64,000 nucleotides of DNA from Termitomyces sp. T153 (lineage: Eukaryota > Basidiomycota > Agaricomycetes > Agaricales > Lyophyllaceae): NCBI GenBank assembly GCA_018296165.2, contig JACKQL020000010.1:186001-250000 (forward strand), written 5' to 3'. Shown piece by piece: positions 22,692 through 33,303 of this stretch. The number at the start of each line of letters is the position of its first letter. Positions within the stretch are counted from its first letter, which is position 1. Both the position numbers and the translations under genes were made by a program. The notes below the pieces were generated by a model, which was given only the letters and a program-made list of their open reading frames with translations, did not search any database and was not told the DNA's origin.

Positions 22692-25242
22692 GACAGTACT
22701 CGGTGAAGCGAAGCAGATTAGCTGACCGTGGGCAACTTTGACACGCCTGATGGATAGCGCTTGCAGTGTCTTATAACTTTTTCAGTAGTTCCGCTCGCTT
22801 CTCCTTCCCAAGGAAAATTCTCTTGAAGGCGCTCTGAAAGGAGGATCTGCCATCGAATGAAAATAACTCATCGGCATACCACATCGAGGACAGATTACAG
22901 CAAACCTAGTAAGTCAGCGGCGCGTCAGTGCCCCACCGTTCTGAGCACTGAATTATTGGATATGGGCTACAAGAAATTGATCGCACTTCCCTCCACCAGA
23001 TTAAATAGATGTCCCTCATCTATGCAGCCACCCAAACCCAGTGTGGTTGTACGTTGCACACGGTGTTTACGGAAAAATGATGGGGTCGGGTCATCTGTTT
23101 CATGATCACTTGCTGTACGGTACGAGAACTTAGTTGACGGCACCATCGAATCGCGACCGGACCTCACTCCCGGAACAGTAGTTCTTGCTTACTCGACGCC
23201 CAAAAGGGTGTTCAAACTCGACTATCTCTTTGAGACTCAATTCCAATTTCACGTAGTTCCCAACGTGTATCCGCAGGAGATATCATGTTGTACACCCAAC
23301 CTCATCTAACCGCATGATATGGTGATGAGTTCATACGGGCTTCCAGTGGTTTGGAAACACTTCGGGATGTTGTCGACCTTACCTGAGTGATCCGGTATAC
23401 ATGCTACCATCATATATATATAGTCTCCACATCACCAGTGCTATAGCTGTGTTTTCTGTCCTTATGATATTGCCATACTTGCCGCGGCACGCAATGTTAC
23501 AACGCTCGCCCGAGGTGTGACGGAATACTAAGCGGCCTAAGCAGTTGATGGTTTCCTACCTAAAAAGGTAGGAAACAAGTCATTTTGTTCAAAGGAAAAT
23601 AAGAGAGAAGAACAGGGTTATCCTCGCCGTTCTTACCGGTAACGAAGCAAGAACCGCGAAGTAATCGAATAATACGCGCGTCGCATCGATCATCGATCAT
23701 CCTACATACTTACCAAGTTTCGAAAACGCTTTGTTTTCCATCTAACAACGAGTTGAGCCAAATCTCAAATGGATGCAAGAACTTGACAGACCCTCGACAT
23801 ACCACGACCATTGACCTTGCGTTTTACACCCGAAGACCTTTCCTATATAGAGGCAAGAAAACGTCATCAAGGAGAACAATGGCAGTACTCGTCATAGTTA
23901 ACCGAGTTGATCAGAGTATATCGAGAGTCTAAATCAAGAATATGGAGATATCGAGAAAGTGTTCGACAGCTGTCAACTGCTCTGAACTACAGATCAGTAG
24001 TACCAATTGACCTTAGCCTCTGGAGTTTTCAGAACAGCAAGGACAACCATAAAAGTCCTATGTGGCACTGTGTGATAAAGCAAAAGACCAAAGAATGCAA
24101 AAACCTGTATTTCGTACCCTGCGTGCGAATATCTGAAACCGTCGTGTACTTTGATCCTCGGGAATTCGAAGAGAGTCGGATAATTCGCCTAAGAAGTCCG
24201 CATACGTGGATCAAGGACGTTCTGCAATCTGATGAGCCTTCATCGTCTCGCATCCTTACCCGGACTTCACTACTTAGCAGTTTACTTGGATCTGTTCCTC
24301 GATGGCTCACCGCTCGTTACCATGACAATAGTCGATGTATGGTTACTTGTTGGGTCTTACCATCTAAAAGGTGTCACAGACCTTCAGTGTAGGACCAACA
24401 CTATCGAGACAGAACTACTCCAGAAGCGACAGTTGGAACGGGATGACAAGCTGTTAGATATATCGTGCCAGAGCTCGAGGTTGATGATTAGTTGATCCCT
24501 TCTCCGGGATATGTGATAGGTGAAGAGAGGGAGAGGCCGAAAAAGAGAGAGCTAGAGAGGAAGGTGTAAACGAGGGCGAAAGTCAGAAATGCCATCGCAG
24601 AGGTTCCAGAACTTAGAGTGAGTGGTGAGAGAAAGTGGGACAAAAGAGTGAAAAGAAACGGGGAAACTTGAGCTTGAACAGCGTCGGCAACAGAAGTTAG
24701 CATAAAGGTTCTTTTATACGCTTTCGTCAATATAGAAACATAGACAGTAGACAGGATATGCGAAGTAACTGGACTGCAGCTAATTGTTGTTCAGAGTCTC
24801 GATATTGATGACAGGTGACGCGACTTCGATATGCGACGCAACCCTGTGACCACATTTTGGCTTGGTGCAAACAAACATCTTTCCTCGGTGATTCTGTACG
24901 ACCTTTCCTACTTTCACGTTGCACTCAGCGCATCACAAGCGACTAGCGTGTCCCTCTTACATCCTCAATAACTCCATGAAGGAGAAGATATCTCCGGCAT
25001 CTCCTGATCGTCTACAAGTGCCTGTTCGAACCGAGTCTAAAAAGGGCTCCAATGCCAATTTTGTAGCCTCGCTCCGCGTTATTCGTGTCTAGGTCGAACA
25101 ACGTGACCTGGTGTTGCATGCTTCAGTGGGTTTAGATGCCTCAAATCTCGTACATTTCTCGGCATGCTTTTGGACTTAAACCAAACATGAACGTCTGGTC
25201 TTACATGCAACACGCGCTCCTTCACCAACGGATTGAGCAAGC
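22692..25242. other. Intergenic region without a supported gene
   Basis: About 2.5 kb between two divergent genes. Open frames at 22857-23105, 23907-24392 (+) and 24488-24730 (-) exist. The last is very hydrophobic, but none has a family signature or convincing splice partners. A perfect 11-base-arm hairpin lies at 23551-23576. The 3' part must include the promoter of the GH5 gene; no TATA box stands out. Confidence 0.45.
23551..23576. repeat. Perfect inverted repeat, 11-base arms, 4-base loop
   Basis: GTTTCCTACCT at 23551-23561 and AGGTAGGAAAC at 23566-23576 are exact reverse complements around AAAA. It lies in a non-coding stretch. It could be a hairpin, or a binding site for a dimeric regulator. 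No TSD or element end was recognised around it. Confidence 0.85.
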
Positions 25243-27484
25243 ATGCGTTCTTTACTCTTAGGCCTTTCTCTCGCATCTAGTTTGCTCGCAATTGCCAATG
25301 CGGGCTTCCCTCCTAAGATTTACGGCGTCAATTTAGGCTCTTGGTAAGTCTTGCTTCAATCAAGGAAAACGTCTCACTGATAGTTTACCAGGCTTGTTTT
25401 GGAGCCCTGGATGCTCCCTGCAGGTGTGAATCCCCCATATATACATCTGATCAAGCACCGATCAGCGTCTTTCAGAATGGATTGCAATGGGAGGCGAGCA
25501 ATGTGAAGATTGTTCGACGTGCATTGACTCAGAGTTGTACGATCTTTCGCGTTTTATCACCTTGTTGACGCTGACGCGTGACTGTATAGTGCGCTTGCTA
25601 AAGCCTATCCTGATACCGTGGATGAGAAATTTAAGAAGCACTGGTAAAGTGTACAAGTGCGACCTATGGAACAATTGCTAATACTTGTTGGTAGGGAGTC
25701 TTGGTTTTCGCAGGATGACGTCGATCAGTTCGTCGAACTCGGCCTCAATACCGTTCGCATTCCCGTACGATGGATTTTCCTCTACAATTTAATCCAGTCT
25801 AATTGATCCAACTCGTAGCTTGGCTATTGGATAATCGAAGACCTGGTCGATCGGTCAACAGAATATTTTCCCAGAGGCGGATTTTCTCAGCTTGTAGCTC
25901 TCTTTCAAATGACGTCATAGAGTCCTTTTTCACCCTTCTCTTCCTAGCGACGTGGATTGCAACAATTGGGTAAGGCAGGTATCGTGGCCATCCTCGATCA
26001 TCATGCTCTCCCTGGAGTTCAAGATCCTCAGCAGCAGTTCACGGGAAGGTTAGTACCTTTGAATTTGAACTATATCTATCACTTAACATGGGCACGTCAT
26101 CTTTACAGGTGTACTACAGATGTCGAGTTTTATGTTAGTTGTCCTCCTTAACTTTTATGCAGGTACCTAAGACTATGGACAGACCCCTTATAATTATCAT
26201 CGTGCGTTGGTTTGGACTGCAGTCATGACGGCCCTGTCGCATGTCGATCCTGCGTTCAGTAATGTCGTTGCCATCGAAGCCGTGAACGAACCCATTATGG
26301 ATGCAAATCAAACTCCAGGATACGGAGAATGTTTGTGCATGTATCATCAGCTGCATCTTTTGGAACTCAACTTTACTTCAGTTCAGAAAAACTTTGTTCT
26401 CGTGGTCCGTGCTGTGGAACTGCTCCTTGGTATTCCGGTGCCCGAATTGGACTCGGGCTTGCATATTCAAGTGAATACCAACATCACTGCATCATTGAAT
26501 TTTGCGACCCACCTTCCCCCTGTCTTCCCCTCGGAAGTCAAAGAGGCTGTACTCGATGCCATCCCTATCCTTCTGAAGCTCCGTCCTTCAGTGAAGGAGA
26601 TTTTACATTTCTCTAGTCCTAACAAGAACGAAACTCTCATCACCAAGTGCGTCAAGCTTTATAGCTTTATCAACTTACTTTTTGTCTAAGAAATAGTCGT
26701 GTAGTTTCATGGACATCAACTGGCAGTTCAACAACCCTCCAAATCCCGCGGATGCTGCGATCGGACACCAAATATATGACAACCATTTGTACTACTCGTA
26801 AGTATTTAACACAAGCTTAATCTGGCATGTTCTCATGGCGTTCCAGGTTTGGGGTACCACATTGTATTTTTACCTCATCATATCAGACACTAATGCCTTT
26901 GAATCACAGGGTGTTGCCGATGCTACTGAAGATGCTTACCTCAGGCACAACTGCAGTCAGTTACATATAGTCAGTTCACTCAAAACGTTAAGCATCTTCT
27001 AGACTTGGACCGAATTCAGAATGATGCTGCATTAGGCAACAGTCCTCTCTACTTCGGTGGTAAGCCGGCGGTAAGGTACATCTCTCAAAAGCTGACGTCA
27101 TGTGCACCAGAATGGGCTCTTCCCACCCAGTTCCCTGCTTCGGACGAATTCCTGTACAAATGGGCAGACGCTCAGAAGCGGGCCTACAGTCAAGGTGCCG
27201 GGTGGATTGTAAGTTTCTTTTCTTATTGCCCCATGCTGTTATCTACCAACCCTCTTTCAGTTTTGGAATTTCAAGATCGAGAAGTCAGACCTGGCAGGTG
27301 ATACCGCGCGGCAGTGGTATGTACCATATGCTTGTGAGATTCCAATGCGACATAATACTCATGCACGTCCTTCTTGCCTTGACACAGGTCGTACATAGAG
27401 GGTGTTAAGCTTGGTTACCTCACGAAGGATCCGTCCAAGCTCCATAATCCTTACGTGTGCGATCCGTATTTAGACGGAGCTTGA
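25243..27484 (+). CDS. Secreted GH5 glucan 1,3-beta-glucosidase-like protein
   Basis: Seventeen exons, 461 residues: 25243-25343, 25392-25423, 25476-25536, 25590-25643, 25695-25764, 25819-25893, 25948-26048, 26109-26133, 26183-26330, 26382-26646, 26705-26797, 26847-26853, 26910-26955, 27003-27059, 27111-27208, 27261-27316, 27388-27484. A signal peptide (about residues 1-20, ending ANA) leads into the TIM-barrel of glycoside hydrolase family 5: YGVNLGSWLVLEPWM, LNTVRIPLGYWII, AILDHHALPG. The acid/base motif is IEAVNEP and the nucleophile motif is YFGEWALP. NFMDINWQFNNPP and GWIFWNFKIE match the exo-1,3-glucanase group. A Cys-rich insert (EQCEDCSTC) follows strand 1. It probably trims cell-wall beta-glucans. 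Exon 12 is only 7 bases. The AG at 26182 is the acceptor that keeps frame; an earlier AG at 26162 would break it. Confidence 0.9.
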
Positions 27485-28209
27485 GCTGTGTATACCCATA
27501 TATTTTTGGACGTATGATCTTGCAATCTTCGTCAACAGGTGTACCAATATAACATTGTTGACTTTTGAGGACAAGCGTGGGTTTGTCATAGGATCTCCTG
27601 GCACGGTGGACAATTGAAGCTACCTCAGGGGTAAGTAGTACTGATAAGCTCCGGCTTGGGGCCTGAGGCCTGAAGACGGTTGACTGGACCTTTTTTCCGT
27701 CTGTCCCGGGTATGACATGTGCTTCATAGCTTTTATATGACGACCACATGGTGCATGTCCTCCATCAAACAAGAAGTGTCAACTATCATGTGATGAAATG
27801 GAGCAGTTCCAAGTCCAGTCCTTGCCAATAATGTTCAGGTTCGGCTACCGGCGGTACTTACCCTACAGGCGGGTCTGATCATGAACATTCCCTGATTTCA
27901 GTTTTTATTTGGGGAAGTAGTACACAGGCTACGACTTGCACAGTTTGTACTTACATCTACATAGGCCTAGGATCTGGTTGTTTCTATTGTTAATATTTTT
28001 GCATTGGCTCAGTCATCTGAACATAGACAGAGACAAGGACAAATGGGGATGGCAAATTTCTAATCTTATTGCATAGAAGTGCTGTGATCATCCTTCTTCA
28101 GGATCTTGCCAGCTCGTAACTGATTACAGTAAGCGATGTCTGCGAGGAAAACGAATAAATTGAAAGACAGCTTGGTCAAGAAATTTCCCAAGCCTGCTTG
28201 TAGAACACT
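27485..28209. other. Intergenic region between the GH5 gene and the lipase gene
   Basis: About 725 bases that must hold the GH5 terminator and the lipase promoter. A minus-strand frame (27420-27749) overlaps the GH5 3' end and shows no family. AT-rich sequence (GAATAAATTGAAAG) lies about 55 bases upstream of the lipase ATG. Nothing else is recognised. Confidence 0.5.
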
Positions 28210-29618
28210 ATGAGAGCTGTATTCTTCACCTCAGTCCTCTTCAGCATGCTCTCGGCCGGTCATGCTTCACCACTTGTGCCGCGTCAAAGTATTACATCAC
28301 TCACCTTAGCTCAGATTGCTACTTTGAAACCCTACGCCTACTTTGCCAGTGCTGCGTATTGTTCTCCGAGCATCACCTTGACCTGGACCTGTGGTGGTTT
28401 GTGATAGTCGTTCAGTGATACAAGAACAATATGCTGAAACGTCAATTTCTAGCGAACTGTGAGGCTACCCCCGACTTCATCCCCGTCGCGTCTGGCGGCG
28501 ATGGTGGTGATATTCAATTTTGTAGGAATACTTTCAAAGAGATAGTTTCATAACCAACAGAGATTCACGCGTATAGGGTTTGTTGGATTTGCCCCATCTC
28601 TGAACACCGTCATTGTCAGCCACCAGGGTACCGACGTCACTCAATTGTCAGTTAAACTTTGTTTCCCCAACTTCGAATGATTTAAGCCCTTTGTTTTCCA
28701 GAGAATCCGACCTTACTGATATTGAGGCTGACTTCACGAATCTTGACTCGACACTTTTCCCTGGCGTCAGTTCCTCAGTCGAGGTCCATGAGGGTTTTGC
28801 CAAAGAACAGGCCAAGTAGAGAAGCGAGCATCTTTCCTTGTAGCTATCCAATTTAACGGCTCATTCCTTTAGAACTGCCGCTACTATCCTCGCTGTTGTT
28901 CAAGAGACAATATCTGCTCATGGGGCGACACAAGTGACCATTGTTGGGCACTCTCTCGGTAGGATGCGTCCACGCTGCAGATTATAGTTCTTTTCAGTGT
29001 GTTCATATATTCATTTCCGCAGGTGCTGCAATTGCATTACTTGATGGAGTGTATCTTCCTCTGCATTTGAGTGGCGTTACCTTCAAGACGGTTGGTTATG
29101 GATTACCCAGAGTATGTCTTCCTGTCTTCCTTTCGTCTGTCGTCGGACATTATTTATGCAGAAGGTTCTCTATCGAAGGTCGGTAATCAGGCATTTGCGA
29201 ATTACGTCGATGCGCATGTCCCCTTGACGCACATCAATAATAAGTAAGTCAAGTGCTCTGTCTTGTAAACTTTCTGATAGTGTGACACATCATACAGGGA
29301 AGACCCCATTCCTATAGTTCCAGGTACTACGCTTTTCGCTCTTGCAAGGGATGTTTTCTTACCGAATATTATGTGTCAGGCCAATTCTTAGGCTACCATC
29401 ATCCCTCTGGTGAAATTCACATTCAAGACTCAGGAGCATGGCTTGCCTGCCCAGGTCAGTCCATGACTACGAGAAGCCAGCATGCATGACGATAATCATC
29501 CAAAATAGGTCAGGATAACCCCAGCACCGAATGCATCGTTGGAGACGTCCCAAATATTTTTGTTGGAAGTTTATCAGACCACGATGGACCATACGATGGT
29601 GTTGAGATGGGCTGCTAA
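28210..29618 (+). CDS. Secreted class 3 lipase (alpha/beta hydrolase)
   Basis: Ten exons, 296 residues: 28210-28396, 28453-28521, 28577-28646, 28702-28815, 28873-28958, 29023-29111, 29179-29243, 29298-29323, 29380-29454, 29509-29618. A signal peptide (MRAVFFTSVLFSMLSAGHA) is followed by a short prosegment with PLVPRQ. The lipase 3 fold is shown by FVGFAPSLNTVIVSHQGTD, VHEGFAKEQ, the nucleophile elbow TIVGHSLGAAIALLDG with Ser near residue 173, and YGLPRVGNQAFANYVD. The catalytic Asp is probably in NKEDPIPIVP, and the His in SDHDGPYDG near the C-terminus. Four Cys positions (WTCG, NCEA, LACPG, ECIVG) suggest disulfides. It would hydrolyse acyl esters outside the cell. Neighbouring the GH5 gene, it completes a pair of secreted hydrolases. 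Confidence 0.9.
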
Positions 29619-30533
29619 AGAGTTTAGACACTCGCCGAAATTGAGCACAGTACCTTCAACATCTTTGCTACACGTCACGTTGAACATCTGTTGTATGGGT
29701 AGACGATGATATCAAATGATTGATCATTCAAATGAAACGATATACTGGAGTGTATTTTTGCTGGTATTCACTGGAATTAGGTATCAATGACAGATTGATA
29801 CCAACTTGGCTAAGTTTACCTTAGGCAGACGGCATTAGGGAGGTAAAGCCAAAGCCAAAAGCTATAGGAATCTATGTGCATGGGCTATGTGACAGCCCGG
29901 AAGATAGATTGCAAAGTCAGAAGTTTGGACTGTCATCGAAGATAGCTGTCATATCGCGATCTAATCGGTGAAAACGGCAGGATGGCGATTTCAAACCCCG
30001 ATCGTAGAACAATCGTCAAACTGTCCGAACTACTTGTGAACATGCCCTACCATGCAAGTTGACAGGCCACCCTACTTGGCAGCTTCTGATGCAGCAATTA
30101 TCCTCAAGATTTTTCTAATTTTTTCCTGTAAGTTGGATTCTATTCCTGTACTACAGTGGCTCAAATAACTGTCCCAATGTTTCATACTTTTCAAAACATG
30201 ACATTGGCATGAAAGATTGGAAGTACCTAAAACTTTGATTAAATCATGTAAAATACTATGAGATTGTAGCTCAAAGAAAAAAAATGTGATTTAAGATGAT
30301 GTGTCTAGTAAATTTCATCAAAATTGTGGCTGAACAGACTCTAACTTTCAGTTCAATCAGCCAAAAGAAAACAAAAGGACTCTTTAAGGAGGCAGATTTT
30401 TGGCTGGAGAGATCCATTGCCCAAGTCACTCTGCTTTATTTTCTGCTGAGACTAGCCAGCAGCTGCACATAGTCCCAGCTGTCTTAAAATTCTTGTCTCT
30501 ATTTAAAGTTGTCCTGTTTGTGAGTTGAGGTTT
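29619..30533. other. Transition from gene island to repeat block
   Basis: CpG stays present to about 30060 and then almost vanishes. Bases 30160-30360 begin ACAGTGGCTCAAATAACTG, which recalls a Tc1/mariner terminus, but no transposase is seen here, so this is only a possible remnant. No gene is supported. Confidence 0.45.
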
Positions 30534-30744
30534 TGTAATATTCCCATTATGGGGTGTACAGCTTATGGTTCACACAATGTAAGTCAAAACCAGTCAATAG
30601 TTCTGTTTACAAAGTATGAAGTAAGGTGCTGCCTTATATAAGTAATAGTATAATACTTTTAGGAATAGTGTCACATGACACTATCAGTGTAATTCAATAT
30701 TAATAGGTAATATATGTACAGCATATAATGGATGCTCTGTTACA
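30534..30744 (-). mobile_element. LTR of unclassified element F (minus orientation)
   Basis: The 211-base unit is bounded by TG and CA. On the minus strand it starts TGTAACAGAG just after a polypurine tract (AAAAGGGGGGTA at 30756-30745), has a TATA-like ATATAAGG and ends ATATTACA at 30534. This is the layout of a 3' LTR. It carries a 9-base-arm palindrome (30665-30684). The matching 5' LTR is not in the window because other elements are inserted upstream. Confidence 0.6.
30665..30684. repeat. Palindrome inside the LTR of element F
   Basis: ATAGTGTCA at 30665-30673 and TGACACTAT at 30676-30684 are exact reverse complements around CA. It lies in the LTR, near its promoter-like box, and could be a regulatory site or a hairpin in the LTR transcript. 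Confidence 0.8.
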
Positions 30745-33185
30745 TACCCCCCTTTTGAGTCCATCAACAGACTGACATCTAACACAAATAAAGTCAAAGA
30801 ATAAGGGATGGGATACAGCATCCCACCTCAGGGTGTGCACCAGAATTCACATGCAGATCCTATGTATATCAGTAGTAGAATCAACCAATTCTATGTGGAT
30901 GAGTATACTTCAGCATGCTACTGATGACAGCTCCTTGGCAGCAGCTCATGAGGCACTCACAACCTCCATAGGTCAGTGCAAGAGGTGAGTGAAAATGCCA
31001 TTCTTACCAAAGCACAACCATTCAGCTGTGTCAAGAGGAGAGTGACCTCTGCTCTCATGAATTTGGAGGAGCATGCAAAAGCACTTCCAGTTGTTAGCAG
31101 TTGGAACATACCACCCATTGTACCCTGGTAATGGAGGGGGTACCCTGATGGTTTGGAGTTGACAATGGTGTTCATTGTTGACGTGCATGAACAAGTCCAC
31201 ATGCAGGGCACTTCCAGACCAATAGTGATTGAGGAAGCATATGCCATAGGTATATGCATGATTCACCCAAGAAGGAGGCACATGGTTGGCCAAGAGGTGA
31301 CATATCACCTCTGTTTCACTCAAATTGTTGATTTGTGTAGGCAGCACTTGCAGCCTATGTAGAGCAAAAGTGTAGGAGGTAATTGTGTTAAACTCCCCTA
31401 CACTGGATTGGTAAGTGTCTACTGCTTCTTGATAGAGATGTGGCTGAGCCACCACCATTGCAAACAGCCTCATATAGGCTGTTTGTGTGTGTGAAACAGT
31501 TGGGGCCAGTGCCCAACCCAAAATGTAATTGAAGACTGAGTGTTGGTCTATGCACAAAACAGCATTGATGGCCACACCTGAGTACAGGTTCTGTGAACCT
31601 GGGTGGCCATAGTGCAGGATGTACTGCACCCATGCCTTGATGCCAAAGTGACAGCTGATTGGGACTTGATTAAGTCCTGCTCCCCATATATTGTTATCTA
31701 TGCAGCCTAGCATGGCCAACAAACATGAGGGTAAGGTGACCAGTACTCAATGGCAGTCCCCTCTGGGCAGAGATATTTCCAACTCTGCTGGAGTTAGCTC
31801 CATTGCCTGCCTCATTGTGTGGTCCCTCAATTGTGGAGCTGTATAAAAGGAGATCCAATAGAACTCTTGAAGAAGGAGAGCAGCATGAATCCACTCCCTC
31901 ATTGTGACCTTGGATCTGCTGATCTGAATGAGGTTCAGGATTAGGCAAATCTGCTTTGGATTCATGGGCATCCCACAAGGAGCCCATCAATACAGTATTC
32001 ACCATCTCTGTTGAGCAGGCAAAGACTGTTTTGTCACCAACAAAAACTGTGTTGGTCATTGGTGACCAATAGAATTTGGGGTGTAGCATACTCCTGAAGT
32101 CATTCTGGCACTTGAAGTGCCCACAAACCAATGTGGTATCCCAGCTGTCTAGTAGGTGGCCAGGTTCTGTATCATTCAGATGCTTGAGGTCCAGCTTAGA
32201 CTTCTCAGCATCAATGGCTAATAGCCATCTGGCATTAGCATTGTGCTGCTCTTTGCAACAATGCTCAGTAGCATCATCATTGGAGTCACTGTCCAAGATA
32301 CATTGTTTAGATGTAGGGACATTGTCATCATCATTGCTACCTAAGTCAGATGCTGCTGGGGCCCCTGTCATCACTCAGGCAGCTGCTTGCTGAGTGACAA
32401 AGAATTCCTCATCACACATATCCCATTGCACTGGTGGCCTAAACTCCTGAGGGAGCATACCAGGCATCACATAGGTCCTTGAGTCAAGGACCTCAATCAT
32501 ACCAGCTTCTGATCCTTAAGGAACATTGGCTGGGAAGGCAATTGGGGTAGTGACAACTGTGGAGTCATCTGCCTCTGTTGATGTTACAGCTGGCTGCACA
32601 GTGCCAGCTCTTTCTGTGGAGGGCCTTGATATTTCCTCCTTTGTAGCTGCTGGTTTTGGTGGCTTCACTTGAGCCACCACTGGCTTGGATGGCCTAGCAG
32701 AGGACAAGGCTACCTTGAAATCAGGGCACTCATCCATCCTCTAGTCATCACCAGCAAGCACTATATCATCATAGAGCATGAGTGGTGCTCTCTGGGTTGA
32801 GGATCCCTCAACAAACACAGAAGGCTCAGTACAAGCCTTTGTCTCTGGTGGGTTAGGAGGAGTTGCTACATGCTTCCTCTTTCTTAATGCTGAACAGAAG
32901 AGGTCTGCATGGACCTCATCCCTTTGATTTCAAACAACATTAAGTTCATTCAGAACTTGAGCTAGTACTAGCTGCACTACAGAATTGTCAAGGACATCAG
33001 CACTGATGTCATCTGGAACTCTGGCTTTGTGAAGCCACTAGAGCAGTTGAGCAAGCTGCTCATCCACAGCAGTCAAAGGCTCAGGCTCTTTTGCTTTATC
33101 CTTGCCCTTCTCCTTTGCAGAGAAGCATTGCTCAACTGTCTTCCAAGTAGTTGATAAGGGAGTGCTACTCCTCTGTGCTAGTGTG
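30745..33185 (-). mobile_element. Internal region of element F: two unclassified ORF remnants
   Basis: Minus-strand frames 32374-31694 and 31722-30973, plus 32737-32516, encode what looks like one interrupted protein. It has an acidic, Ser/Pro-rich N-terminal part (SSARPSKPVVAQVKPPKP, DSDSNDDATEHC), then a folded part rich in Trp, Tyr and His (FGIKAWVQYILHYGHPG, VFNYILGWALAPT, HLLANHVPPSWVNHAYTYG). I do not recognise RT, integrase or protease motifs. It may be a gag- or capsid-like product of an LTR element whose pol is missing or displaced. The region is CpG-poor and ends where element A is inserted at 33185/33186. Confidence 0.45.
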
Positions 33186-33303
33186 TGTAAGGGCAACCTC
33201 TGGAGGCTGTGGCTCAATCACACGGCCAGCAAAGGGAAATCCAAAGTCTATTCAGTACTGTATAGTGTCTACTGAGATAACTACTCACCTGGCAAAGAGA
33301 AAT

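Noticed and set aside
22327..22725. Gly/Val-rich plus-strand ORF
   Set aside because: It is the shadow of the Pro/Ser-rich first exon of the coiled-coil protein on the minus strand.
23907..24392. 161-residue plus-strand ORF
   Set aside because: An open frame on both strands over the same bases, with no motif; chance ORF is more likely.
24488..24730. Hydrophobic minus-strand ORF of 80 residues as a small membrane protein
   Set aside because: No splice partner, no homology that I recognise, and simple composition; possible but not supported.
26134..26182. Alternative acceptor at 26162 in the GH5 gene
   Set aside because: It leads to an out-of-frame reading; the acceptor at 26182 restores the conserved YTPYNYHRALVW.
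30160..30360. Tc1/mariner terminal repeat
   Set aside because: The start is only suggestive; no opposite terminal repeat, TA duplication or transposase was found.
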